NCBI GenBank assembly: GCA_965277425.1
Contig: CBDICR010000007.1
Span: 1,488,001 to 1,552,000 of the forward strand
Direction: 5' to 3'
DNA length: 64,000 nucleotides
Origin: Poindextera sp965277425
GTDB lineage: Bacteria > Pseudomonadota > Alphaproteobacteria > Caulobacterales > Caulobacteraceae
In this document: positions 1 through 7,541 of the stretch, in pieces
Numbering within the stretch: position 1 is the first letter of the stretch
Layout of the letters: each line of letters opens with the position of its first letter
The notes under the pieces: model-generated
Told to the model about the DNA's origin: nothing
Databases searched by the model: none
The model's input: only the letters and a program-made list of their open reading frames with translations
Made by a program: the position numbers and the translations under genes

Positions 1-471
1 AAGGACGGTGAGACGGTGATCTGGGATTCGCTGGCCATCTGCGAATACCTCGCAGACCGGTTTCCCAACGCCAAGCTCTGGCCGAGCGATCCCGCGCGAC
101 GCGGGCTTGGCCGCGCCGCGGCCGCCGAGATGCACTCCGGCTTTCCATCCCTGCGCGGCGAATGCCCGATGGACCTGTCCCTGAAGACCGAGGCCGAGCT
201 TTCCGAGGCCACCCATGTCGACCTTCGCCGGATCGTGGCGTTGTGGAACGACCTGCGCGGCCGTTTCGGCGGCGACGGCCCGTTCCTGCTCGGCGCCTGG
301 TCGATCGCCGACGCCTTCTTCACCCCCGTCGCCACCCGCTTGCGCAGCTATGGCATCCTGCCCAGCGACTACGGCGACAAGGGCGCCGCGGGCGCCTACG
401 CCGAAGCCTTGCTGGAAACACCGGAATTCAAGGCTTGGGAGACGGCGGCCTTGGCGGCTAACCCGGCCTAG
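1..471 (+). CDS. Glutathione S-transferase, 5'-truncated by the window edge
   Basis: The reading frame is open from base 1 (K-D-G-E-T-V-I-W...), so the gene starts before the window and the GTG at 16 is not its start. The visible 156 residues hold the end of the thioredoxin-like domain (IWDSLAICEYLAD, the segment that contacts the gamma-glutamyl group in GSTs) followed by the all-helical C-terminal domain ending in ...ETAALAANPA. Expected activity is glutathione conjugation or a related thiol reaction in the cytosol. The glutathione-activating N-terminal residue is outside the window, so the subclass cannot be judged. It is convergent with rpsD. Confidence 0.85.
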   Translation, partial: KDGETVIWDSLAICEYLADRFPNAKLWPSDPARRGLGRAAAAEMHSGFPSLRGECPMDLSLKTEAELSEATHVDLRRIVALWNDLRGRFGGDGPFLLGAWSIADAFFTPVATRLRSYGILPSDYGDKGAAGAYAEALLETPEFKAWETAALAANPA

Positions 472-482
472 ACCGTTTGAAA

Positions 483-570
483 CCGTCATGGCCCGGCCTG
501 TCCGGGCCACCCATGATCACCGTGGAGCGTGGGTGTTCATGGGTCACCCGCATTTCGCGGGTGATGACGG
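483..570. repeat. Palindromic intergenic repeat, copy 1
   Basis: This stretch between the GST and rpsD stop codons opens with CCGTCATGGCCCGG and closes with GGGTGATGACGG, so its ends are inverted repeats, with internal palindromes (GGCCCGG-cctg-TCCGGGCC type and ACCCGC-attt-GCGGGT). A related copy lies at 38608..38715. It is of the intergenic repeat class found in many copies in alphaproteobacterial genomes. Here it probably also serves as a bidirectional terminator for the two converging genes. Confidence 0.7.
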
Positions 571-591
571 CTGAATAAACTGCGCGAGCCC

Positions 592-1209
592 TTACGACGC
601 GTAGAACTCGACGATGAGGTTCGGTTCCATCTTCACCGGATAGGGCACCTCGGCCAGTTCCGGGGTGCGGATGAACTTGGCCGACAGGCCCTTGCCGTCG
701 ACTTCCAGATAGTCGGGGATGTCGCGTTCCGACGATTGGATGGCTTCCAAGACCAGCGCCATGTTGCGCGAGCGCTCGCGCACCGAGACCACGTCGCCCG
801 GCTTGACCCGGTAGGAGGCGATGTTCACTCGCTTGCCGTTCACCAGCACGTGGCCATGGTTGACGAACTGGCGCGAGGCGAAGACCGTCGGCACGAACTT
901 GGCGCGATAGACAACCGCGTCCAGCCGGCTTTCGAGCAGGCCGATCAGGGTCTCGGCGGTGTTGCCGCGCTTCTTGGCCGCGGCCGCATAGGTGCCGGCG
1001 AACTGCTTTTCGGTCAGGTTGCCGTAATAGCCCTTCAGCTTCTGCTTGGCGCGCAGCTGCAGGCCGAAGTCGGAAATCTTCTGGCGGCGGCGCTGGCCGT
1101 GCTGGCCGGGACCGTAGGACCGCTGATTGACCGGGGATTTCGGGCGACCCCAGATGTTTTCGCCCATCCGGCGGTCGATCTTGTACTTCGCCGATTGGCG
1201 CTTGGACAT
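592..1209 (-). CDS. rpsD: 30S ribosomal protein S4
   Basis: 205 residues, the normal length for S4. It binds 16S rRNA early in small-subunit assembly and takes part in decoding fidelity. The N-terminal segment SKRQSAKYKIDRRMGENIWG and the S4 RNA-binding domain (about residues 93-155, with RLDAVVYRAKF and HGHVLVNGKRVNI) are both present. The N-terminus lacks the cysteine cluster of zinc-binding S4 variants, as usual for alphaproteobacteria. The gene stands alone rather than in an alpha operon, also usual for this class. Confidence 0.98.
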   Translation of the reverse strand: MSKRQSAKYKIDRRMGENIWGRPKSPVNQRSYGPGQHGQRRRQKISDFGLQLRAKQKLKGYYGNLTEKQFAGTYAAAAKKRGNTAETLIGLLESRLDAVVYRAKFVPTVFASRQFVNHGHVLVNGKRVNIASYRVKPGDVVSVRERSRNMALVLEAIQSSERDIPDYLEVDGKGLSAKFIRTPELAEVPYPVKMEPNLIVEFYAS

Positions 1210-1449
1210 AAGTCGTCACTTTCAAGTTCGATGCGGTCCGGCCCCTCCTCTATGGAGCGGCGATCTCAACGGCGGCGCGCGCATCACCCGTCATGCATTC
1301 CGCCGCCGCCGAGCAGGCCCGGCGACGGGAAGCGGGGTGTATGGTCACGATTGGGTTGAAAGTCAAATCACGCCAAGAGATTCAACCGGCATTTGGAGCG
1401 AGACAATCACAAGCGAATTTCGCAATTTACGGATCTCGAAGGGTGAAAC

Positions 1450-1704
1450 ATGGCCAACCCTCTAACGGTGCGAGCAACCAAGTTTTCTCGCAGCTTCTCA
1501 CGCTGCCAGCGCGAGGCCGTTGAAGCGAAGCTCATCGTTGTGACCAGCCGTGGCCGAGTTGTCGGCGGCTATCTCTCAGCCGACGAACTCAGGCGCTACG
1601 AGACGCTCAAGGCGCGTGAGCGCGAGGTGCTCATTGTCGGCGAGTTGAGCGACGATGCCGTCACAGACATCTATGCAGCGAGGTACAACGCGGACGCTCA
1701 GTGA
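1450..1704 (+). CDS. Phd/YefM-like antitoxin, without an adjacent toxin
   Basis: 84 residues. The N-terminal part (TKFSRSFSRCQREAVEAKLIVVTSRGRVVGGYLSADELRRYE) has the layout of the Phd/YefM antitoxin fold: a short strand, a helix, two strands with a G-R-x-V-G turn, then a helix. The rest is a short acidic C-terminal tail of the kind that binds a toxin. No RelE, Doc or PIN toxin follows; the next gene is a VOC protein. The start is the ATG preceded by GAAGGG. It may be an orphan antitoxin or a free-standing regulator. Confidence 0.6.
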   Translation: MANPLTVRATKFSRSFSRCQREAVEAKLIVVTSRGRVVGGYLSADELRRYETLKAREREVLIVGELSDDAVTDIYAARYNADAQ

Positions 1705-1809
1705 GCCGCGCGCCGGCGCGGTAGGAAATTCCAGGGTCGGTGTCGGAAAGTTGGATCGCCAGCCGTCCTGTGGTCCCAACGCACCTGAAAATACCCGTGA
1801 GGAGGCCTC

Positions 1810-2280
1810 ATGCCCAAGATCACCCCGTTCCTCTGGTTCGACAACCAGGCCGAGGAAGCCGCCAACTTCTATGTCTCCGTCTTCAAGAACGCGAAGATCG
1901 GGGAGATCAGCCGCTATGGCGAGGGCGGCCCCGGGCCGGCGGGCGGCGTCATGGTCGTCGCCTTCGAACTCGACGGCCAGAATTTCGAGGCCCTGAACGG
2001 CGGCCCCATGTTCAAGTTCACCGAGGCCATCTCGTTCAGGGTCGATTGCGAGACCCAAGCCGAGGTCGACCATTTCTGGGACGCGCTCTCCGCCGGCGGC
2101 GAAACCAGCCAGTGCGGCTGGCTAAAGGACCGCTATGGCCTCTCCTGGCAGATCGTGCCGACCGCCCTGCCCCGCATTCTCGGCGATCCCGATCCCGTCA
2201 AGGCCAAGCGCGCCGTGCAGGCCATGCTGAAGATGAGTAAGCTCGACATCGCCGCGCTGGAGGCGGCGGCGGGGGGTTAA
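1810..2280 (+). CDS. VOC superfamily protein, PhnB-like
   Basis: 156 residues, starting MPKITPFLWFDNQAEEAANFYVSVF, the signature opening of the PhnB / '3-demethylubiquinone methyltransferase-like' branch of the vicinal oxygen chelate fold. The motif DHFWDALSAGGETSQCGWLKDRYGLSWQIVP is also typical of that branch. Such proteins are usually small cytosolic dimers of unassigned substrate. It starts at an ATG preceded by GAGGCC about 6 nt upstream. No operon partner is evident. Confidence 0.85.
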   Translation: MPKITPFLWFDNQAEEAANFYVSVFKNAKIGEISRYGEGGPGPAGGVMVVAFELDGQNFEALNGGPMFKFTEAISFRVDCETQAEVDHFWDALSAGGETSQCGWLKDRYGLSWQIVPTALPRILGDPDPVKAKRAVQAMLKMSKLDIAALEAAAGG

Positions 2281-2289
2281 GGCGACGCC

Positions 2290-2964
2290 CTATTTGCGAA
2301 ACCAGACGTCCAGGCCGATTGGCTCGGTCGTGATGTCGGCGATGTCGAAGGCCGCCGCCGCCGCCATGCGCTCGAAGTCCGCCTGGGTGTAGGCGCGCTT
2401 GCGCAAGGAATGCTTGAAGACGGCGTTGGTGATGAGCGAATCTATCGCTCGGAGCTTCAATCCCTCGACGCAGGCGTCGATGGCCGCGTCGGTCGCGTCC
2501 TTGCGCATGTCGATGATCAGCGCCTCGCCGCCGGGCTTGAGCACGCGGCGCATCTCGCGCAGCGCGCCGACCGGATCGCCGAAATTCTTGAACGCCGCCC
2601 GGCAGACGATGAAGTCGAAAGTGTCGTCGGCGAAGGGGATGTTGGCCGCGTCGCCGTGCTGGAAGTCGACCGCGGCGCCCGCCTTGGCCGCGGTCTCCGT
2701 GGCGATGCGGACGAAGGCGCGGCTGATGTCGAGGCCAGAGACCTTGAAGGACCCGATCCTGGCCAGGGCGACGGCCAGATAGCCCGGCCCCGGCGCGATC
2801 TCGAGCACGCGGCTTTCCGATCTCAATCGTCTGGCGATCCGCGCCGCATCGGCCTCGAATTCGGCCGCGGCGCCAGCTGTGTTCTTGGCGTACCAGGTGG
2901 CGATCATGCCCTCCATGGGCAGGCTCTTGTAGGCTTTCTTCCGCGGCTTGGAGGCGATATCCAT
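2290..2964 (-). CDS. Class I SAM-dependent methyltransferase
   Basis: 224 residues. The SAM-binding motif I is VLEIAPGPGYLAVAL (about residues 56-70). An acidic post-I strand (VSGLDISRAFV), FDFIVCRAAFKNF (motif IV region) and LREMRRVLKPGGEALIIDM (motif VI) follow. This is the UbiE/Methyltransf_11 type; the substrate is unknown. It is transcribed divergently from the marR-type gene at 3054, and a perfect palindrome at 2991..3009 lies between the two starts, so it is probably a target of that regulator. Confidence 0.85.
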   Translation of the reverse strand: MDIASKPRKKAYKSLPMEGMIATWYAKNTAGAAAEFEADAARIARRLRSESRVLEIAPGPGYLAVALARIGSFKVSGLDISRAFVRIATETAAKAGAAVDFQHGDAANIPFADDTFDFIVCRAAFKNFGDPVGALREMRRVLKPGGEALIIDMRKDATDAAIDACVEGLKLRAIDSLITNAVFKHSLRKRAYTQADFERMAAAAAFDIADITTEPIGLDVWFRK

Positions 2965-2990
2965 GGTCAGATCCTTTCTTAGCCGTCATG

Positions 2991-3009
2991 TATCTTATAT
3001 GATAAGATA
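2991..3009. promoter_or_regulatory. Candidate MarR operator
   Basis: TATCTTAT-ATG-ATAAGATA is a perfect 8-bp inverted repeat with a 3-bp centre, in the 89-bp gap between the divergent methyltransferase and marR-type genes. Its size and position fit a MarR-family dimer site that controls both directions. The assignment rests on symmetry and location only. Confidence 0.65.
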
Positions 3010-3053
3010 ATTTTCTGCTAAGATGAACAGCCCTGGATGTCAAGGCGGCGAAC

Positions 3054-3542
3054 GTGAATCGAGACGAACTATCTGAGGCGCTCAACCACGCCATGCGCGA
3101 GACCAGCGGCCTGGGCGTGCTGCACAGCCAGATGATCGCCGAGCGGCTGGGCGTGAGTTCCACCGACCTGGAATGCCTCGACCTCATCGTCATGCGCGGC
3201 CCGGTGAGCGCCGGGGACCTGGCGCGCGCCACCGGCCTGACCACCGGCGCGATCACCGGCCTGATCGACCGGCTGGAGCGGGCCGGATTCGCCGCCCGCG
3301 AGCCCGACCCGGCCGACCGCCGCAAGGTGCTGGTGCGCGCCCTGCCCGCCGTCGTCCAGAGCACCGGGCCGCTGTTCCAGCCCATGGCCAAGGCCACGGC
3401 GGCGGCGCTGGCGGCCTATAACGACCAAGACCTCGCCTTTGCGCTGGATTTCCTGACCCGGATCAACGCCGCGGCGAAGGCGGCCATGGCCGTTTTGCGC
3501 GCCCAGACCGAGGCGACCGCCGGCGCAGGAGGCGGGCTGTGA
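3054..3542 (+). CDS. MarR family transcriptional regulator
   Basis: 162 residues with a central winged helix-turn-helix: MRGPVSAGDLARATGLTTGAITGLIDRLERAGFAAREPDPADRRKVLV (about residues 43-91), including the D-x-R wing motif. MarR proteins are dimeric repressors released by small ligands. The GTG start lies about 45 bp from the palindrome at 2991..3009. The stop overlaps the next start by 4 bp, beginning a run of detoxification-type genes (VOC, GNAT, GST, GST) that it probably controls. Confidence 0.9.
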   Translation: MNRDELSEALNHAMRETSGLGVLHSQMIAERLGVSSTDLECLDLIVMRGPVSAGDLARATGLTTGAITGLIDRLERAGFAAREPDPADRRKVLVRALPAVVQSTGPLFQPMAKATAAALAAYNDQDLAFALDFLTRINAAAKAAMAVLRAQTEATAGAGGGL

Positions 3543-3910
3543 AGCTCGGCATGATCGTGGTCATGACCCCGGCGTTCGAAGAGGCGCGGGGTTTCTACCG
3601 CGACCTGCTCGGCCTGAGCCTGACCGCGGAGACCTCCAACCAGCTCGTCTTCGACCTGGGCGCAGCCGAGTTTCACGTCTTCAGTTGCGCGGACGTCGCG
3701 CCGGCGGCCTATCGGCACGGCGCCAGCGCGGCCACGGTCTGCGCCTTCGAGGTCGCATCCATCGAGGCGGAAATGCGCCGCTTGCAGGCGGCCGGCGTCG
3801 TCTTTCTGCACGCCCAGCCGGCGGAAAACCCCTTCAGCGGCGTCCGCTACGCCGCCTTTGAGGCGCCGGGCGGCAATGTGCATGAGCTCATCGAACGGCG
3901 GATCGGATGA
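3539..3910 (+). CDS. VOC family (glyoxalase-like) protein
   Basis: 123 residues, one glyoxalase/bleomycin-resistance fold. The N-terminus MIVVMTPAFEEARGFYRDLLGLSLTAE carries the standard helix of the fold, and the C-terminal half ends ...YAAFEAPGGNVHELIER with the usual metal-site E. Start (GTG) and stop overlap the flanking marR and GNAT genes by 4 bp each, which implies translational coupling in one operon. The substrate is not predictable. Confidence 0.85.
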   Translation: MKLGMIVVMTPAFEEARGFYRDLLGLSLTAETSNQLVFDLGAAEFHVFSCADVAPAAYRHGASAATVCAFEVASIEAEMRRLQAAGVVFLHAQPAENPFSGVRYAAFEAPGGNVHELIERRIG

Positions 3911-4353
3911 TGCCGACGCGCCCGGCGACCGCGGCGGACGTTCCGGCCATTTCGGCCCTGGTGCGCGCGGCCTACGAAAAATGGGTTCCGCTGATCGGTC
4001 GCGAGCCCCTGCCGATGCAGGCGGATTACGACGAGGCCGTCCGCGAGCACACGATCGACCTGGTGTACCAGGACGGCGAACTGGTCGGGCTGATCGAGAC
4101 CATTCCACATGCCGATCATCTGTTCATCGAGAACGTCGCGGTTGCGCCGGCAAGCCAGGGACGCGGGTTCGGCCGCCAGCTGCTGGCCCTCGCCGAGGAC
4201 AAGGCGCGCTTCTGCGGCCTTTCCGAGCTTCGCCTGCTCACCAATGCCGCCTTCGCCGCCAATGTGCGGCTCTATCGGGCGCTCGGCTACCGCATCGAGC
4301 GCGAGGAAGACTTCATGGGCGGCGTGACCGTTCATATGAGCAAACGGCTATGA
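3907..4353 (+). CDS. GNAT family N-acetyltransferase
   Basis: 148 residues. The acetyl-CoA-binding motif A is VAPASQGRGFGRQLLALAE (about residues 77-95, with the Q/R-x-x-G-x-G/A signature), followed by LRLLTNAAFAANVRLYRALGY, the typical motif B. It acetylates an unknown small amine or peptide N-terminus. It overlaps the upstream VOC gene by 4 bp and precedes two GST genes, in the marR-led cluster. Confidence 0.88.
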   Translation: MMPTRPATAADVPAISALVRAAYEKWVPLIGREPLPMQADYDEAVREHTIDLVYQDGELVGLIETIPHADHLFIENVAVAPASQGRGFGRQLLALAEDKARFCGLSELRLLTNAAFAANVRLYRALGYRIEREEDFMGGVTVHMSKRL

Positions 4354-4374
4354 TGACGCCGAAAGGAGCCTGAC

Positions 4375-4998
4375 ATGTCGGATGAGATCGTCCTTTACCG
4401 TTCGCTCGCCAGCCGTTCGTTCGCGGCGATCTGGATGCTGGAGGAGCTCGGCGCGCCCTACCGCATGGAGACGGTCGACATCCGCAGCGGCGCGCAGAAG
4501 GCGCCCGACTATCTGCGCCTGAACCCCATGGGCAAGGTGCCGACCCTGGTGGTCGGCGACAGTGTGGTCACCGAGGTCCCGGCCATCTGCCTCTTCCTCG
4601 CCGACCGTTACGGCTACGGCGGCCTGGCGCCGAAGATCGATGATCCCGACCGCGCCGCCTATCTGCGCTGGATGGTCTTCTCCACCGCCGTGTTGGAGCC
4701 GGCCGTCATCGTCCATGAACTGAAGCTGGAGGCGCCGGCCCATCACGCCGGCTGGGGCGCCTATGAGGACGCGGTCGGCGTCCTGGTCGGCCTGCTGCAC
4801 GGCCGCGACTACGTGCTCGGCGAGCGGTTCAGCGCCGTCGACGTGGCCATCGGCGCCCAGGTCAGCGTCGGGCTTTTCACCAAGCAGCTGCCCGAAGACC
4901 CGGTCCTGGTCGCCTATAATGCTCGCCTGAGCGCCCGGCCGGCGCACGCCAAGGCGGTGGCGACCAACTGGCCGCCGGAGCTGTTCCCCCAGGGCTGA
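4375..4998 (+). CDS. Glutathione S-transferase
   Basis: 207 residues. The N-terminal thioredoxin-like domain (YRSLASRSFAAIWMLEELGAPYRME...NPMGKVPTLVVGDSVVTEVPAICLFLADRY) contains the cis-Pro V-P-T and the E-V/S glutathione-contact segment. A helical C-terminal domain follows. It begins 21 bp after the GNAT stop, behind an AAAGGAG ribosome site. It belongs to the marR-VOC-GNAT-GST-GST cluster. Confidence 0.9.
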   Translation: MSDEIVLYRSLASRSFAAIWMLEELGAPYRMETVDIRSGAQKAPDYLRLNPMGKVPTLVVGDSVVTEVPAICLFLADRYGYGGLAPKIDDPDRAAYLRWMVFSTAVLEPAVIVHELKLEAPAHHAGWGAYEDAVGVLVGLLHGRDYVLGERFSAVDVAIGAQVSVGLFTKQLPEDPVLVAYNARLSARPAHAKAVATNWPPELFPQG

Positions 4999-5060
4999 GC
5001 GCCTTGCCCGCCAAGACCCGGCGGCGCAAGGTCGTCGAAAATCCAGGGAGATATTGCGCG

Positions 5061-5741
5061 ATGAAACTCTATTCCGGCGATCTCAGTCCGTATTCGGCCA
5101 AGGTCCGCATGCAGATCTACGCCAAGGGCATCGAGGGCATCGCCCTGGAGCGGCCGGCCGGCTTTGGCACGCAGGACTGGTGGAAGACCTCGCCGATCGG
5201 GCGCATCCCGGCGCTGGAGCTGGACGACGGCGACATCATCCCGGAATCGGAGGTGATCGCGGAATATCTCGAAGAGCTCTATCCCGAACCGAGCCTGCTC
5301 GGCGCCACCCCGCGCGAGACCGCCGCCATCCGCACGGTGTCTCGCCTGGCCGACATCTACCTGCTCAACAACATGTTCATGCTATCCGGCCAAACCCGGC
5401 GCTCGACCCGCAACGACGGCGTCCGCGACCTGCTGGCCGGCCAGGTGGTGCGCGGCGTCAAGGCGCTGGAGCACTATATCGGCGCGGACGGCTTCGCCGT
5501 CTCCGGCCGCCTGACCCTCGCCGACTGCACCCTGGTTCCGGCCCTCTTCCTGATCGAGAACGTCATCCCGACGGCGGACGTGGAAGACCCCATCCCCGGC
5601 CAGCCCAAGGTCGCGGCCTATTGGGCGGCGATCCAGCAAAACCCACACGCCGTCCGCATCCTGGTCGAGCTGCACCGCGGCCTGGCCGAGCGCCGCGAAC
5701 TGATCCGCAAGGCCGCCGAAAAGGCCGCCGCGACGGCTTGA
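5061..5741 (+). CDS. Glutathione S-transferase
   Basis: 226 residues from the ATG at 5061, which follows AGGGAG. An upstream in-frame extension to 5004 encodes basic residues without GST similarity and is unlikely to be translated. The N-terminal domain is KLYSGDLSPYSAKVRMQIYAKGI...IGRIPALELDDGDIIPESEVIAEYLEE. The S-P-Y-S region supplies the likely catalytic Ser and E-S is the gamma-glutamyl contact. A helical domain follows. It is the last gene of the cluster and is convergent with the SulP transporter. Confidence 0.9.
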   Translation: MKLYSGDLSPYSAKVRMQIYAKGIEGIALERPAGFGTQDWWKTSPIGRIPALELDDGDIIPESEVIAEYLEELYPEPSLLGATPRETAAIRTVSRLADIYLLNNMFMLSGQTRRSTRNDGVRDLLAGQVVRGVKALEHYIGADGFAVSGRLTLADCTLVPALFLIENVIPTADVEDPIPGQPKVAAYWAAIQQNPHAVRILVELHRGLAERRELIRKAAEKAAATA

Positions 5742-5743
5742 GA

Positions 5744-7465
5744 TCAGGCCGGCGTCGGCGCGGCGTCCGGCGCGAGGGCGGTGACGGCGGCGTCGACGCT
5801 GTCGAACAACCGCTCTTCGCCCAGGGCCTTGAGCAGGCCCAGCCGCTCGAACGCGGCCTGCGCGTCGTAGGCCTCGAGGCGGGCGACGGCGAAGAGGACG
5901 CCGGCCGCGCGGGCGCGGACGATAACGTCCTTGACCGCCTGGGCGGCGGTGAAGTCGATGTCGATGATCCCGGTGGCCTCCAGCACCACCAGCTTCACCA
6001 CGCCCGTTCCAGGGGCCATGGCCGCCAGCATGACGCCGCGAAAGCGGTCGGCGTTGAAGAAGGACAGCGGCGCCTGGAACCCGACGACGACCACGCCCGA
6101 GAGCGTCTCGCCCTTGGCGGCGGGGGTGGTCGGCCACCAGACCGTCGTGCCGGGGACGCGGTGCATCCGATAGCTGCGCGGATTGACGCTCGACCACATG
6201 CCGTGCAGCAGGGAAAGCCCGATGCCGACGGCGACGCCGCTCTCGATGGGCAGCACCACCATGGCCGCGGCCGTACCGAGGATGAGCAGGAACTCGGCCG
6301 GGCTGGTCGCGGCCACGGCGCGCATGTCCTTGACCCGGATGATGCGGATGGCGACGAACAGCAGCACCCCGGCGAGGGCCGCGTGCGGCACGTGGGTCAA
6401 GAGGCCGGTTCCGAACACCAGCAACAGGACCACCATCGCCACGGAGGCGAGCCCGGCCAGTTGCGAGCGCGCGCCGCTCTCCGAAACGATCCCGGTTCTG
6501 GGCGGACTGGCGTCGACCGGAAAGCCGCCGAACAGGCCGGCCGCGAGGTTGCCGACTCCCAGGCCGATATAGTCGCCGTCGATGTCCGGCGGCGCGTCTG
6601 GATCGGAGGGAAAGGCCCGCGAGGTCGCGCCGGTCTGCACCATGGCGACCAGCGCGATCAGCAGGGCCAGCGGCAGCATCCGCAGCCCCTGGCCGATCCC
6701 GATCGCCGGCAGGGCGAACACCGGCAGGCCGGCCGGGATGACGCCCAGCACCGCAACGCCGCGCGCTTCCAGCCCCAGGGCCGCGACGGCCCAGGTCGCC
6801 AGGGCCATGCCGATCAGCGCCCCGGGGATCCGCGCATTGACCAGATGCGCCCCGGCGGTGAGCGCCAGCACGCCGGCGGCGATGGCGACAGCATAGAGGC
6901 TGGCGTGCGGCGCGGCGCGCCACAGGCCGGCGAACTGCTGCAACAGGTTTCCGCCCGCGCCCGCGACGCCGAGGGCCGCCGGCGCCTGCGAGGCGATGAT
7001 GTGCACCGCGATGCCGGCGAGGAACCCGGTGGTCACCGGAACCGACAGCAGATCGGCGATCCAGCCCATCTTGCCGAGACCCGCGCCGACGACGATCAAC
7101 CCCACCATCAGGCCGAGCACGGCCGCCAGGGCCAGGTACTGGGGCGAGCCGGCGGCCACGAACAGCACCAGCCCGCCGGCGAAGATCGGCGCGATCGTGG
7201 AATCGGCGCCCACCGACATGCAGCGGTTCGACCCGAAGGCCAGGAAGGCCAGGCTGGCGGCGATGAAGGCGAAGAAGCCGAGCTGCGGCGGCAGGCCGGC
7301 CAGGCGCGCCGTGGCCATCTGCTCGGGAATGGCGATCGCCGCCAGGGTCAGGCCGGCGATCAGGTCCGGCGCGACGAAGCCGGGCCGATAGCCGGCCAGC
7401 GACCGGAAAACCGGCCAGCCGGGCCGCGAACGCCTCAACTCCACCGCGACCGGACGCTCCGTCAT
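5744..7465 (-). CDS. SulP family anion transporter with C-terminal STAS domain
   Basis: 573 residues. The N-terminal part has about a dozen hydrophobic segments, beginning LAGYRPGFVAPDLIAGLTLAAIAIPEQMATARLAGLPP, the conserved SulP opening. The C-terminal ~120 residues form a STAS domain (VVLEATGIIDIDFTAAQAVKDVIVRARAAGVLFAVARL). These are inner-membrane sulfate, bicarbonate or dicarboxylate transporters; the substrate cannot be read from sequence. No carbonic anhydrase or sulfur-assimilation gene is adjacent. Confidence 0.92.
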   Translation of the reverse strand: MTERPVAVELRRSRPGWPVFRSLAGYRPGFVAPDLIAGLTLAAIAIPEQMATARLAGLPPQLGFFAFIAASLAFLAFGSNRCMSVGADSTIAPIFAGGLVLFVAAGSPQYLALAAVLGLMVGLIVVGAGLGKMGWIADLLSVPVTTGFLAGIAVHIIASQAPAALGVAGAGGNLLQQFAGLWRAAPHASLYAVAIAAGVLALTAGAHLVNARIPGALIGMALATWAVAALGLEARGVAVLGVIPAGLPVFALPAIGIGQGLRMLPLALLIALVAMVQTGATSRAFPSDPDAPPDIDGDYIGLGVGNLAAGLFGGFPVDASPPRTGIVSESGARSQLAGLASVAMVVLLLVFGTGLLTHVPHAALAGVLLFVAIRIIRVKDMRAVAATSPAEFLLILGTAAAMVVLPIESGVAVGIGLSLLHGMWSSVNPRSYRMHRVPGTTVWWPTTPAAKGETLSGVVVVGFQAPLSFFNADRFRGVMLAAMAPGTGVVKLVVLEATGIIDIDFTAAQAVKDVIVRARAAGVLFAVARLEAYDAQAAFERLGLLKALGEERLFDSVDAAVTALAPDAAPTPA

Positions 7466-7541
7466 GGCCCCGCCCTCCCCTGGCAGGGCTTGAGCTTAGC
7501 CTGGCGCGGCCGCCCCCGCCACGTCGGGCCGCGCCCACGCC

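Noticed and set aside
5382..7538. 718-codon minus-strand frame over the SulP gene
   Set aside because: It is the -1 shadow of the SulP coding frame, arginine-rich and without domains.
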